Assembly (NCBI GenBank): GCA_937139485.1
Contig: CAKZQD010000009.1
Span: 1 to 48,571 of the forward strand
Length of the DNA stretch: 48,571 nt
Origin: an uncultured Bacteroidota bacterium
GTDB taxonomy: Bacteria > Bacteroidota > Bacteroidia > Chitinophagales > UBA8649
Direction of reading: 5' to 3'
The notes beneath the pieces were generated by a model. That model saw only the letters and a list, made by a program, of their open reading frames with translations. It did no database searches and had not been told where the DNA came from. Shown in pieces: positions 8,721 to 20,292 of the stretch. Position numbers and translations under genes: made by a program. The first letter of the stretch is position 1. Every line of letters begins with the position of its first letter.

Positions 8721-9908
8721 ATGTACAAAAACCTAAAAGAAGCTTTTGCTCAAGAAATTCAAGAAATAAAAGATGCAGGTCTTTATAAAGAAGAGCGTGT
8801 AATTACTACACCGCAGAGTTCATCTATAAATACTACAAAAGGCAATGATGTTTTAAATTTTTGTGCAAACAATTATTTAGGGCTTTCTTCACATCCAGAA
8901 GTTTTACAAGCAGCAAAAGACACTATAGATTCTCACGGTTTTGGAATGTCTTCTGTACGTTTTATTTGTGGAACGCAAGATATTCATACCTTTTTAGAAA
9001 AGCGAATTGCTAAATTTTTAGGCACAGAAGATGCTATTTTATACGCCGCAGCTTTTGATGCCAATGGTGGTTTGTTTGAACCTTTATTAAATGCTGAAGA
9101 TGCCATAATTTCTGATAGTTTAAATCATGCATCTATAATAGATGGAATTAGACTTTGTAAAGCAAAACGTTTTAGATACGCCACTAACGATATGGCTGAT
9201 TTAGAAGCAAAACTAAAAGAAGCACAAGGAAATAGAAGAATTTTGATAGCAACAGACGGTGTTTTTTCTATGGACGGAACAATAGCACAAATAGACAAAA
9301 TTTGTGACCTTGCAGATAAATATGGAGCAATGGTAATGGTTGACGATTGTCACGCTTCTGGTTTTGTTGGAAAAACAGGAAGAGGATCTGCAGAACATTG
9401 CAACGCTATGGGAAGAGTAGATATTATTACCACAACATTTGGTAAAGCACTTGGTGGAGCTTCTGGAGGTGTTACTGCTGCAAAAAAAGAAATTGTAGAT
9501 ATATTAAGACAACGTTCTAGACCTTATTTATTTTCAAATACGCTAGCACCTTCTGTGGTAGGAGCTACTTTGGCAGTATTAGATGTGCTAGAAGAAAGTA
9601 CAGACCTTAGAGATAAGCTGCAAACCAATGCACAACATTTTAGAAAAGGAATGTCTGCTGCAGGTTTTGATTTAATACCTGGCGAACATGCTATAGTGCC
9701 TGTAATGCTATATGATGCAAAATTGTCACAGACTTTTGCAAACAAATTGCTTGATGAAGGAATTTATGTTATTGGATTCTTTTTTCCTGTTGTGCCAAAA
9801 GATTTAGCAAGAATAAGAGTTCAAATTTCTGCTGGGCATTCCATAGAACAAATAGATAAATGTGTAGCTGCATTTACTAAAGTAGGAAAGGAATTGGGTG
9901 TAATTTAA
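8721..9908 (+). CDS. kbl: Glycine C-acetyltransferase (2-amino-3-ketobutyrate CoA ligase)
   Basis: The 395-residue product is full length for the alpha-oxoamine synthase family and shows [14 protein letters not shown], the cofactor-stacking histidine region [12 protein letters not shown] (H136), the aspartate pair [10 protein letters not shown] (about 208-214) and the PLP lysine K242 in [13 protein letters not shown]. The residue pattern GRGSAEHC and GGASGG favours kbl over 8-amino-7-oxononanoate or serine palmitoyl transferases. It cleaves 2-amino-3-ketobutyrate with CoA to glycine and acetyl-CoA in threonine breakdown. The partner threonine dehydrogenase is not in the window. Confidence 0.93.
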   Translation: MYKNLKEAFAQEIQEIKDAGLYKEERVITTPQSSSINTTKGNDVLNFCANNYLGLSSHPEVLQAAKDTIDSHGFGMSSVRFICGTQDIHTFLEKRIAKFLGTEDAILYAAAFDANGGLFEPLLNAEDAIISDSLNHASIIDGIRLCKAKRFRYATNDMADLEAKLKEAQGNRRILIATDGVFSMDGTIAQIDKICDLADKYGAMVMVDDCHASGFVGKTGRGSAEHCNAMGRVDIITTTFGKALGGASGGVTAAKKEIVDILRQRSRPYLFSNTLAPSVVGATLAVLDVLEESTDLRDKLQTNAQHFRKGMSAAGFDLIPGEHAIVPVMLYDAKLSQTFANKLLDEGIYVIGFFFPVVPKDLARIRVQISAGHSIEQIDKCVAAFTKVGKELGVI

Positions 9909-9957
9909 TAGTTTTAAAAGAATTATGCTTTCATGAATAGCTTTTAAATACTTTATT

Positions 9958-10368
9958 ATGAAATTATGTAAGATACTCGTTTTTTGTTTATTCGCCCTTT
10001 TGCTTAATTCTAGTTGTAAAAGTAAAAAACCAAATATTGATGGTTTTTGGCTTGGAAATTTCGATGCAGATGATTTTGAAGATTTAGTTAAGATTAAAAA
10101 TGACACTATTCATATTTTAAGTACATATAATTCTGGTGTTATAAAATATCCATTTAGTATCGTTGCTGAAGAAACTATTTTAATAGATAATTTTGAAATG
10201 AACTATAAAGTTGATAATGAAAACTTTTTAAGCTTTTATAGCGAAGGCACCATTGACACTTTTCACTACATGAAAGAAGAAGTTTATAGCGTTTTTTATA
10301 ATCGCTACATAGATTATTACAATCAAAGCTTTGATGAAATGCCAGCAATAGAAGATGAGTCGTTTTAA
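9958..10368 (+). CDS. Small hypothetical lipoprotein
   Basis: The 136-residue product starts with a lipoprotein signal: a hydrophobic stretch followed by LLNSSC (Cys20) and charged residues. The mature part is acidic, contains the start IDGFWLGNFD, which resembles small secreted lipocalin-like or META-like beta proteins, and ends in an acidic tail. No family can be named. It lies 49 bases after kbl and 14 bases before the GNAT gene on the same strand. Confidence 0.7.
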   Translation: MKLCKILVFCLFALLLNSSCKSKKPNIDGFWLGNFDADDFEDLVKIKNDTIHILSTYNSGVIKYPFSIVAEETILIDNFEMNYKVDNENFLSFYSEGTIDTFHYMKEEVYSVFYNRYIDYYNQSFDEMPAIEDESF

Positions 10369-10382
10369 AATTATGATTAGCT

Positions 10383-10976
10383 ATGAAAAATCCAATTTAC
10401 AAAATAAAAATAGACAACTTAGTAATACGATGTGCTGAGTATAACGATGCAAAAGCACAAAAAGAAGCTATTGATGCTAGTTTAGAACATTTACACGAAT
10501 TTATGTTATGGTCTCATTATGAGCCAGAAAGCATAGAAAAAAAGCAAGAACGCATTAAAAGATGGCGAAAAGACTATCTGGAAAATAAAGATTATTCTGT
10601 AGTTGTATTTGATGGAGAAAAACTAGTTGCTTGTGCTGGTTTGCATACAAGATTAGAAGGAAACGCGCTTGAAATTGGTTATTGGGTAAGAGCAGATGAA
10701 GTAAAAAAAGGTATTGCAAGCAAAATAAGTGTCGCTTTAACTATTCTTGCATTAGAATATATTAAAGTTGACGAAGTAGCCATTCATCATAATATAAAAA
10801 ATACCGTGAGTGCTAAAGTTCCACAAAAATTAAACTTCCAAAGGCAAGAAAATTACTTTGCTAAAGACGATGGTCTAGAAAATGGAAGGTGGATAATGAA
10901 TCAATCTGGATACATTAAAAGCAAAAAGCATTTAAATTCTTTCTATAAAGAAATAGCTTTTTTTGAGAAAGCGTAA
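10383..10976 (+). CDS. GNAT family N-acetyltransferase (RimJ/RimL type)
   Basis: The 197-residue product has the layout of RimJ/RimL-like GNAT enzymes: an N-terminal strand with VIRCAEYNDA, the acidic motif LEIGYWVRADEVKKGIASK, in which the G-I-A-S-K stretch takes the place of the acetyl-CoA phosphate loop, and IHHNIKNTVSAKVPQKLNF, equivalent to the motif B helix. Substrates in this group include ribosomal proteins, amino-sugars and antibiotics; nothing here decides. The gene ends five bases from the convergent stop of glpK. Confidence 0.85.
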   Translation: MKNPIYKIKIDNLVIRCAEYNDAKAQKEAIDASLEHLHEFMLWSHYEPESIEKKQERIKRWRKDYLENKDYSVVVFDGEKLVACAGLHTRLEGNALEIGYWVRADEVKKGIASKISVALTILALEYIKVDEVAIHHNIKNTVSAKVPQKLNFQRQENYFAKDDGLENGRWIMNQSGYIKSKKHLNSFYKEIAFFEKA

Positions 10977-10981
10977 ACAAT

Positions 10982-12475
<1,494 letters not shown>

Positions 12476-12501
12476 TTATTATTATAGTTTAACGTTTTTT
12501 T

Positions 12502-13500
12502 TTAATTGTCTTCGGCAATAAAGCCTAGTTTTTTAGATATTTCTGTAGCCTCTTTAGCATTTTTTACAAAAAAGAAGTAATCTTCGTGTCCTTCTGTAAT
12601 GGCTTCAATTTTTGCCTGATGAGCTTTATTTCCAAGTCTATGAATAAAAATAGCGGCAATTCGTTTTGGAAACCTTTTCTTTAATTTTAAATATATGTGT
12701 GCATCTTTTTCGCCACCGTCTCCAATTAAAATAAAATTTAATTTTGGATACATTTTTAGTATTCTAATAACTTCATTTCGTTTATGATTTTCATAATCTT
12801 GAAGCGCGTCTTTTGCTTTTAAACCAAAATCTCTAAGTAAAACTGGTCCTTCTGGAAATTCGTTTATATTTAAAAATTCTTGCAAATAGTTATACAAATT
12901 CCAAGGACTATGCGAAACATAAAAAAATGGATTATTGTTGTTACCAGTTCCTTCACTTAATTTTTGATACCAAATATTAGCATCTTTTATTGGCATTCTT
13001 TTAGATGCTTTTATAAATAAAGTATTGTAAAAAATTTTCCATTTCATTGTAGACAATACATCTGTTTTTAGAATAGTATCATCAATATCACTTATTACGC
13101 CAAATTTTGCATTTTTACTTTTATAGAAAATCTTACCTTTGGCTTTTAATTCTTTATTCAGCCACTTTTTTTCAAAATCTTCGGTATTAATTTCTAACTG
13201 AATTTCTTCTACCAATCTTTTAGGAACAAAGTCTTCAAATTGGTCTTCGATTAAATAAAAACCTTCCGTGTTTGTATAAATTGTTTCTGTTTCGCCAGCA
13301 AAAGTAAATTGCATTTTTTGCCAAGGAATTTCGTCAGACTCTGCATTTTTATAAACCGAAACGGCGTGCTTTATAAAAGAATCTTCATCTGTTATTGTCA
13401 TTTCTTTATTTACCAAAACTCTGCCTAAGCAATAAATTTTATTCTTATTACCGTAGCCAGAATATGCATCTATTTTAATTTTTACTTTCGCCATTTTCAA
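12502..13500 (-). CDS. App1-family (DUF2183) phosphatidate phosphatase-like protein
   Basis: The 332-residue product holds FGVISDIDDTILKTDV (about 133-148), the DxDxT motif of HAD-like phosphatases as found in yeast App1 and bacterial DUF2183 proteins, and later FILIGDGGEKDAHIY, which supplies the C-terminal acidic residues. App1 dephosphorylates phosphatidic acid to diacylglycerol; bacterial members are little studied, so the lipid substrate is inferred. The true start may be the second Met two codons in (13494), since MAKVKIKIDAY is a more usual beginning. It sits upstream of glpK in a probable two-gene operon. Confidence 0.82.
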   Translation of the reverse strand: MKMAKVKIKIDAYSGYGNKNKIYCLGRVLVNKEMTITDEDSFIKHAVSVYKNAESDEIPWQKMQFTFAGETETIYTNTEGFYLIEDQFEDFVPKRLVEEIQLEINTEDFEKKWLNKELKAKGKIFYKSKNAKFGVISDIDDTILKTDVLSTMKWKIFYNTLFIKASKRMPIKDANIWYQKLSEGTGNNNNPFFYVSHSPWNLYNYLQEFLNINEFPEGPVLLRDFGLKAKDALQDYENHKRNEVIRILKMYPKLNFILIGDGGEKDAHIYLKLKKRFPKRIAAIFIHRLGNKAHQAKIEAITEGHEDYFFFVKNAKEATEISKKLGFIAEDN

Positions 13501-13579
13501 GAATAAAGATATTAATAAGCAGAAGAAATAATGAATTTTTTTTCGTTTTGAGCAAAATAGACTAAATTTATTTCTTTAA

Positions 13580-13873
13580 CTAACATTCATTGTTCTCGAA
13601 ATAAGTGAAGGATAAAAATAATTTGAGTTCATTATTGTTTGGGAAAATATTAATTGCCTCTAAAAATACTTGAATCGATTTTTTATAATCTTTCAGCATT
13701 CTGTATGAACTTCCTAATCCAAGAAAACAATCTGCCAATTCATTTCCAGCTAAACCGTGTTTTATAGCCAAAGTGTAGTGTTTTATAGCTTCTTTTTCTT
13801 TACCTAAGTTATCTAATAGCCAAGCATATTGATAGTGAACATTTTTTATTTTCTGTGTGTTTACGGATAGTCT
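13580..13873 (-). pseudogene. TPR-protein remnant (C-terminal part)
   Basis: The minus frame is open from about 13873 to a TAG at 13580 and reads as tetratricopeptide helices: KNVHYQYAWLLDNLGKEKEA, then ADCFLGLGSSYRMLKDYKKS and a third helix pair ending FLSFTYFENNEC. There is no credible start; TAA precedes the frame and the only alternatives are internal TTG codons. It looks like the last two-thirds of a small TPR protein of about 125 residues. The missing N-terminal part closely fits the fragment at the right edge of the window (48447-48548). Confidence 0.65.
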
Positions 13874-14027
13874 TTAAAAAATACTTATTCAAAGCATTGA
13901 GAGATGGTGATGTAATAGTTACAAATTAGTGCTTGTAAAACTATAAGCTATTGAAAAACAAATAATTAAAATAAATTAAACATGGCAATACATAATACAT
14001 AGTAATACTATGATTTAGTCTATTTTT
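13874..14027. other. Non-coding stretch between gene remnants
   Basis: No open frame with coding character was found on either strand. It contains a short palindromic AT-rich patch (CATAATACATAGTAATACTATG, about 13991-14012, imperfect) and nothing else I can name. It separates the TPR remnant from the gene tail cut by the IS630 element and probably marks an old rearrangement site. Confidence 0.4.
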
Positions 14028-14297
14028 TCAATATTTGTCATCAAAAGGTTCTACAAAACCAACTAAATCTAAATTACTTAGTTTCCATCGTATACCGTGA
14101 CCAGTTTTTACACGAACTTCGTAAACCAATTCGTGTTTATAATGAAAATAAACATTCCACCAAGTGACATTATTTAAAATTTTTTCAACTATTGTTTTCA
14201 CTTTCAGTTCTCGTATTTCTGGTGTTCCTTTTATTGTTCCCCAAAAATTGTCTTGGCTTCTACCTACATGCTTTTCCCAAGCTCTGGTTGCTTTATA
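14028..14297 (-). pseudogene. C-terminal 89-residue remnant cut by the IS630 element
   Basis: A minus-strand frame begins at the edge of the IS630 element and runs to a TGA at 14028-14030. It encodes a compact, tryptophan-rich tail: ATRAWEKHVGRSQDNFWG, VTWWNVYFHYKHELVYEVRV and KTGHGIRWKLSNLDLVGFVE. Codon use is like neighbouring genes, so it was a real gene. The family is not recognised. On the far side of the element (from 15441) the joined frame would meet a TAA at once and no matching N-terminal half is present, so the rest of the gene has been lost or moved. Confidence 0.6.
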
Positions 14298-15440
14298 CCA
14301 TTATAAAAAAAAATATTTGGTCTAATTAGCACGGCACTATTTTTTTCGTATATTAGACCAATATTAAATTCATATTATGGCATTACCAAAAGAAGTTATC
14401 GTAAAAGAAAGTAAATCTAAACTTAAACGCTTACTCAAAAAGAGCAAACCATTGTTTCGATTAAGAATACAGATGCTACTTTCAATAAAAAATTCTGATA
14501 AAGCACACTCCAAGAATGATTTGTCAAAACTTGTTCATTGCAGTGCTACTAGCATTCAGACCTGGCGAAGTCTTTATTTGAAAGGGGGATTATCTGACCT
14601 ATTATCTCATACAACCACCGCATCTCGCCCTTCTATTTTCACATCTGAAGAGCATAGCAAACTTGAGGAGAAATTACGAGACCCTAAAAATGGATTGCAA
14701 GGTTATAAAGAACTTCACAGATGGGTTACAAAGCATATAAAAACTGGTGTAAAAGAAAATTCCTTAATGGTGTATTGTCGTCAAAAATTTGGAACGAAAA
14801 TAAAAGTAGTTCGTAAATCACACGTCAAAAAAGATGAAGAAGCTGTGGAGACTTTTAAAAAAAACTTTAGTTGTCACCTTGCCAAAGATTTAAAAAGTAA
14901 ACCGCAGTATAAAAATTTCAATATATATTTTCAAGATGAAAGTCGTTTTGGGCTTTTTACTAAGAATGGAAAGTCACTTACTGCAAGCCAATCTGTTCAT
15001 TCCAACAGGTTTTTAAATCTACCTATCTTTTTAGAGATTTTTCACCAAAAGATGGCGATAGTTTATTGATGGAAATGCCATACTGCAATGCTGATTGTTT
15101 TCAGTTGTTCTTAGATGAACTTTCAACCCAAAACCCAGATGAACTCAAAATACTAATAGAAGATAATGGGGTTTTTCATAAAGCAAAATCTCTCAAAATT
15201 CAAGATAATATTCTTTTAATATTTCAGCCACCTTATTCGCCTGAATTAAATGCAGCTGAAAATATGTGGCCAAGATATAAAAGAGAATTTACCAATAAAC
15301 TTTATAAGAATTTAGACGAAGTTTCCGAGTTCATGACTAGTTTCACAAATCAATTAACTCTAGAATCTATTATGAAAACAACGGCTTTTGAATACGTTAC
15401 TTATTGCATTTTTTAGACCAGTATATATATCATAATGGTA
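14296..15440 (+). mobile_element. IS630-family insertion sequence with TA target duplication
   Basis: The ends are imperfect inverted repeats: CCATTATAAAAAAAAATATT at 14298 continues to TGGTCTAA, and the right end read in reverse starts CCATTATGATATATATACTG and continues to GTCTAA, about 23 of 28 positions equal. TA dinucleotides flank both sides (14296-14297 and 15439-15440), the target duplication of IS630/Tc1-mariner elements. The element itself is 14298-15438, 1141 bp, and holds one transposase gene with a disrupted frame. It has cut a gene on the minus strand. Confidence 0.9.
14377..15416 (+). pseudogene. IS630 transposase, frame-broken
   Basis: Part 1 (14377 onwards) has an N-terminal helix-turn-helix (CSATSIQTWRSLYLKGGLSD) and the first catalytic Asp in YFQDESRFGLF (D187). 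Part 2 carries the second Asp in LIEDNGVFHKAKSL and the catalytic Glu in PPYSPELNAAENMW. The frame is lost at about 14981-14990: in the other frame the text runs on as KPICSFQQVFKSTYLF and then SPKDGDSLLMEMPYC, the normal core of these enzymes. Residues expected between GKSLTA and KPIC are missing, so a small deletion of about ten bases is the likely cause. Part 1 is out of frame after SLTAS and ends at 15069. The transposase is almost certainly inactive. Confidence 0.88.
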
Positions 15441-15512
15441 TTAGTATCAAATTTTTAAAACTGATTTGTTTTAAAAATTCACCTTATAACTATCTGAATA
15501 TTAGGCTATAAA

Positions 15513-15549
15513 CCAAAAAAACAGCCAACAAAAAGTATTTTGTTGACTG
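15513..15549 (-). terminator. Rho-independent terminator of the large secreted protein gene
   Basis: Read on the minus strand, a 12-pair stem (CAGTCAACAAAA with TTTTGTTGGCTG, one G-U pair) closes a four-base loop and is followed by seven T residues. It lies about 60 bases past the stop of the 1522-residue gene. Confidence 0.8.
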
Positions 15550-15607
15550 TCTTATTTATTTTTTATTTAGACTTAATTTAGCTAGGCTTTACTTGATTAA
15601 AATACAT

Positions 15608-18600
15608 TTAGAATATAATAATATTTTTACATGAACTAAAGGAAACGTTATTAATTTCAACTTTATAAACTCCTTTAGGTTCTAAAGATAAGTCAATGGT
15701 AAAAAAGTTAGAATCATATATATTTTCGTAAACAACTTGTCCTAAATAGTTGAAAACTTCAATACGACAACCTACTTCTTTTGAAACTAAATTTAAAGAG
15801 AAGATACCATTTGAAGGGTTCGGGTAAATAAAAACTTCTGCCGAAAATATATCATCTTCTAATCCTTTCTGAATAAACTCTTCACTCTGCTCTTTTTTAT
15901 TATAAGATACTGTAGATCCTAGATCTCTAATTTTAGCAATAAAAGCATCATGACCACCAGCTAATGGCATATTAACCATAGGGCTAAACAAGAAATTGTT
16001 TGCCCAATAATTTCCAGAAACAAAAATCTTATCTGATGTTGGATCACCAGAAACTTGAAAAGCAACAGCTTTAGAATTACAAGTACCCTTTAAGTATGTC
16101 CAAACTAAAGTTGTACCAATATATTTTTGAATTTTTAACTCATTACAAAAATGTGTTCCACAAGTAATTAAATGATTATTAATTTGATCATAATACATTT
16201 GACCCAATTGACCCAATATTAAAGTTGAGGAAATTAAATTGCCTGCTGTATTAAAAAGTTGTAACTCTTGACCATTTTTTAAATATATTTCATCATCTGT
16301 ATTACTATACTCTAATTGAATACCATTTGTGTTAGCATTTATGGAAGAATACATATTTGAATATAGTAAAACACCCCCTGTTGTATAGGATGCAATAAAT
16401 AATCTATAGGTATCATTTGGATACATTGTAATTGAATTATTGCTATTAAATGTTATATTTCCAACAGGGCTTGGATGATCACTTGCAAAACCTGCCAAAT
16501 ATACACGATTAGTATTTTCGGCAACAACAATATCCTGAAAACCTGCGCTACCACTATTTGCTATCATATGGTCTTGCCAAATAACCATGCCTGAAGAATT
16601 AAACTTAACAATATGACCTTTAATTTTGGGGTAAACCAAGCTAGTATTAGGTCCATTTGGTGCAGTATAATCTATAATATAGGCACCATTTGCTTGTTTT
16701 ACTTTGGTGTATACATTTACTGAAGTAAGTAGATATATTTCATTTGTATTCATGTCAATATCAAAAGAAGGCATATATAAATATCTATATTGTTCTATTA
16801 CATTAGACCATAAAACACTACCATTACTATTACTAAACTTAGTCAATCTATAATTAATATCATTATCTAGTCCAGAAGTAGCATTTGTTGACATTAAAAT
16901 AGGATTACCTAGATTATCAATTTTCATTTTTGAGTTTGTTCTACCATATAAAGGCACATCTTTTATCCATAATAAAACACCACAATTGTCATATTTCGCT
17001 AAAAAAACTCCACTTTCAACAGTAGCTCCACCTTCAAAAACAATTGAACTTTCTACTATTCCATGTGCAAATACATTTCCAGAATTATCTACAACTACCG
17101 CATCAGCTTTTTCTATTAATGATGAATTTGATCCGTAGTGTTTTGGCCAAGTACAAATTGAACAATCTACAGTTACAATCATTGTGTCTTTTCTGCTACC
17201 ACAATCGTTACTTGTGATATGTACAACAGGATAGCTTCCATTGATTTGAAAGTTAAAAGAAGTTGAAGAACCTGTTGCGTCAACAGTTCCATCGTTTTGA
17301 AAATCCCACTGGTGTGTTTCTCCATTGTTTAAAGTAGTTGATTGAAAAGTAAGCTCAAAACAATTAGGCGAATTTTCAGTTGCTGTAAATGTAGCATCAT
17401 ATGGAGCATCTCCTCCTAAAACATTTACCACTACAGATTTTATATTATCCATAGCAGGAACATTATCAAATATAGCAAGCCCAGCGTTAGATAAACTTGG
17501 CATTACACGTCTTAATTCTAGGTTTATGTCACTGTAAATATTGGAAATTTCAAGAATAGAACCGTTTGCGTTTGTTGATATTACAGAATACGTTCCTAAA
17601 GGCGATGTATTTAATATAGTGTTAGCATTTGTTAACTGAATATTATTCGTCACATCCCACCATTGAAATTGCATATTTGCTACACTACATAATTCTATTC
17701 CAACACTTGTACTTACTCCGCAATCTACTATATATTCGTTTGGTATGTCTTGTAAGTGGTCCTCAATTAATTCAAATCGATCAAACTGATACACGGATAT
17801 TTCACTTTGCGAACTATATTGCGGATTAATATAAGAATTTACAGTATTCAAATATGACTCATCTACTAATCCATAAAAAGATAATAAAGAATATTGTGCA
17901 TTGTTTGGAGAGGTAAAGTTTAAAACAGTTTGTGACCAGTTTGAACTAATACTCATGTCTGTTATTAATTCTACATTCGTATTATTAAAGAATTGATTGC
18001 TTTGACTTGTTCCATTTGTAACAGTTCCAACTATTCTATTGTGCCTATATTTTAACAAGTCTGTAGTAGGTAAGTTAACATCATCAATAATATTTAAACC
18101 GACCTTGAGACCTATAGCTGGAACAATATTAGGACTTGAAGTTAAACTAAAATCAATACCATCAATTTTATGATATGATAAAATATAGTTTTTATTAGGT
18201 TGTATATTAACACTAGTAGAAGCTGCTTCACTAGTGAAGGTGTTTGTACTATTAGAAGGTGTTGCTCGTTGAGATGAAAAGAAACTTATTCTTCCACCAC
18301 TAGGATTTGGCAATAAATTTGTGTTAAAAAACGCACTTGTCCCATTAGTACAACTTGTAAAATTAACATCAGGCAACCAATCTGGAGAGAAGAATAAATT
18401 TGTCCAGCCAGGAACGTTAAAATTATCTGTTGAAGAACAATTTGAAAATGGAGCACTAAATTGAAAATAAATACACTCATCAATACCACAGTTTCCGTTA
18501 TCTATAACTTCTGGATTGCAAATTAAATTACAAGTATTTGTATTAACACAACCTAAGCCAGAACAAGATGTTATATGTATATTAACATAAGTATAATTTC

Positions 18601-20176
18601 CATAATTACCACTATTATCTAAAGGTTGGTATCTCAATTGAATGTTTCCAGGACTAGAAGGCGTATATGTAAATATTCTATTAGGAGCCGTGTTTGTAAA
18701 TGTAATTGCAGAACCGTCAAGTGCTATTAAATTTGCAACTTGTAGTGGCAAACCTAATGTAGAATTATCATTAGCTAATAAATCTGATTCTAATATTTGT
18801 ACAGTAACCCCTATACAATTATCTGAACTAAGCACATTGGCTAAATTATCAAAATCATCTATTCCTACCACTGAGGGTGTACATCCTGAATAACTAAGGA
18901 GATTACTTGAATTTGATGCCCCAATAACTGTAGCTGGATTACTGAATATTATAACATTTTGATGCCCAAAAGAACTTGATAAAGAGTACCCTAATTCACA
19001 CAACAAACCAAACTCATCAGCATGTAATCTTTTAGGACTATTTATAGCAGCTTGAGGTGTCATAATATAGTCTGAAGTTGGAAAACTACAGTTATTTCCA
19101 AGATCTATATGACTTAAACTTGAACCAAGTGAAAAGCTATCAGGTGAATATACATTACGATTATCTTCTCCTAATCTTAATACCCCAGCATTAGGGCAAC
19201 CTGTAGTTATTGTGCTTAATAATGGTGTATTAAAGTCGCCAGATTGGTCTACTAATGCAACACCAGTATTGGTATGTATCAATTGATCATAAGGAAGATA
19301 TGAAATATTGTTTTTAGGCAAGCCATTTATACCAATTCCCGATGCAAAACCAAGAGCATGCATTATTTCGTGTAAAAGTACAGAATACATATCGTAGCCA
19401 AAGCCAGGAAATGTTGGATTTATTTGTGTTCTCCAAGGATGAAAGAAATTTACTCGTATCACTCCATCCCATTCATCAGCTGCATTAGAACCCGAGTTAA
19501 TAGCATTCCACACACATCCATTAATGATTGTTCCAGAAGGTACATCATTATAATCATAATATGAAGATGCCGAACCAAGCATGTCACTATTGAAAAATGA
19601 AGACTTTAATTCAAATTTTACAGGTTCTATGACATCACCAGAAGGAACAGTTTCAATAATTAATTTTTCTAAATCTGCAAATATTTGTGCTACAACATTC
19701 CTTGCAGCAGTATTTGAAGAAAACCCAATGCCTGGTGCAGGTGGACTTTGACTATCGTTTGTTAAATAGACGGCAAATAAGCCCTCTGGGCTAATGTAGT
19801 TAGGAACTATAGGTTGGGGAATTACAGGGCCAAAAGATTGAAGCAAAAGCTCTCCTTTTATCTTAATTTGTTTTGACTTTTTTAAAGGAATTTTTTTGCA
19901 ATTTACATTACCAAATCTATCTATAAATTCGAATTTGGGGTCATGAACAAAATTAGCTAATTCATTTAAAACAAAATGCTCAGTCAAAGTGCAAGACTCT
20001 GGACTATCTAACACGCCACAATAGCCCGACAAGGAAGGCGAAGGGGTGAGTATAGGAAAAAAATAAGATAACTTTTGAGCATGCCCAAATTGTATACTTA
20101 AAATAAATACTAGAAATAGAATAAAGTGTGTTTTTCTTGATTTTATAATTGTTTTTAACATAGTTTTTTTTACCAA
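15608..20176 (-). CDS. Large secreted metalloprotease-like protein with type IX sorting domain
   Basis: The 1522-residue product begins with a signal peptide (hydrophobic core ending FGHAQ at about residue 34). HEIMHALGFASG at 269-280 is an HExxH zinc motif followed by the metzincin-like glycine; the third ligand is not at the usual +6 position, so a leishmanolysin-like layout with a distant ligand is more likely than a classic M10/M12. The middle has cadherin/Ig-like strands, a PKD-like domain (TLNNGETHQWDFQNDGTVDA, about 955-975) and a long region with repeated beta-propeller-like strands (GNVFAHGIV, VYLAGFASDHPSP, KIFVSGNYWANN). The end is a type A sorting domain (FIYPNPSNGIFSLNL, then KGVYKVEI), so the protein is exported by type IX secretion. 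A start at the internal Met (20161) is also possible. Confidence 0.88.
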   Translation of the reverse strand: MVKKTMLKTIIKSRKTHFILFLVFILSIQFGHAQKLSYFFPILTPSPSLSGYCGVLDSPESCTLTEHFVLNELANFVHDPKFEFIDRFGNVNCKKIPLKKSKQIKIKGELLLQSFGPVIPQPIVPNYISPEGLFAVYLTNDSQSPPAPGIGFSSNTAARNVVAQIFADLEKLIIETVPSGDVIEPVKFELKSSFFNSDMLGSASSYYDYNDVPSGTIINGCVWNAINSGSNAADEWDGVIRVNFFHPWRTQINPTFPGFGYDMYSVLLHEIMHALGFASGIGINGLPKNNISYLPYDQLIHTNTGVALVDQSGDFNTPLLSTITTGCPNAGVLRLGEDNRNVYSPDSFSLGSSLSHIDLGNNCSFPTSDYIMTPQAAINSPKRLHADEFGLLCELGYSLSSSFGHQNVIIFSNPATVIGASNSSNLLSYSGCTPSVVGIDDFDNLANVLSSDNCIGVTVQILESDLLANDNSTLGLPLQVANLIALDGSAITFTNTAPNRIFTYTPSSPGNIQLRYQPLDNSGNYGNYTYVNIHITSCSGLGCVNTNTCNLICNPEVIDNGNCGIDECIYFQFSAPFSNCSSTDNFNVPGWTNLFFSPDWLPDVNFTSCTNGTSAFFNTNLLPNPSGGRISFFSSQRATPSNSTNTFTSEAASTSVNIQPNKNYILSYHKIDGIDFSLTSSPNIVPAIGLKVGLNIIDDVNLPTTDLLKYRHNRIVGTVTNGTSQSNQFFNNTNVELITDMSISSNWSQTVLNFTSPNNAQYSLLSFYGLVDESYLNTVNSYINPQYSSQSEISVYQFDRFELIEDHLQDIPNEYIVDCGVSTSVGIELCSVANMQFQWWDVTNNIQLTNANTILNTSPLGTYSVISTNANGSILEISNIYSDINLELRRVMPSLSNAGLAIFDNVPAMDNIKSVVVNVLGGDAPYDATFTATENSPNCFELTFQSTTLNNGETHQWDFQNDGTVDATGSSTSFNFQINGSYPVVHITSNDCGSRKDTMIVTVDCSICTWPKHYGSNSSLIEKADAVVVDNSGNVFAHGIVESSIVFEGGATVESGVFLAKYDNCGVLLWIKDVPLYGRTNSKMKIDNLGNPILMSTNATSGLDNDINYRLTKFSNSNGSVLWSNVIEQYRYLYMPSFDIDMNTNEIYLLTSVNVYTKVKQANGAYIIDYTAPNGPNTSLVYPKIKGHIVKFNSSGMVIWQDHMIANSGSAGFQDIVVAENTNRVYLAGFASDHPSPVGNITFNSNNSITMYPNDTYRLFIASYTTGGVLLYSNMYSSINANTNGIQLEYSNTDDEIYLKNGQELQLFNTAGNLISSTLILGQLGQMYYDQINNHLITCGTHFCNELKIQKYIGTTLVWTYLKGTCNSKAVAFQVSGDPTSDKIFVSGNYWANNFLFSPMVNMPLAGGHDAFIAKIRDLGSTVSYNKKEQSEEFIQKGLEDDIFSAEVFIYPNPSNGIFSLNLVSKEVGCRIEVFNYLGQVVYENIYDSNFFTIDLSLEPKGVYKVEINNVSFSSCKNIIIF

Positions 20177-20292
20177 ATGTAACTTAAAATTTAAAAAAAT
20201 ACAAATTGGTTCTTGTTATCAATCCTTATTGTAATATAAAAAAACTTCAAATTATCTTGAACTTTCGGAACAATATTATAAAAAATTTTCAC

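Noticed and set aside
15066-15416. Separate small gene after the first IS630 frame
   Set aside because: Reading upstream in the same frame gives SPKDGDSLLMEMPYC, so it is the second part of the same transposase and its TTG is not a true start.
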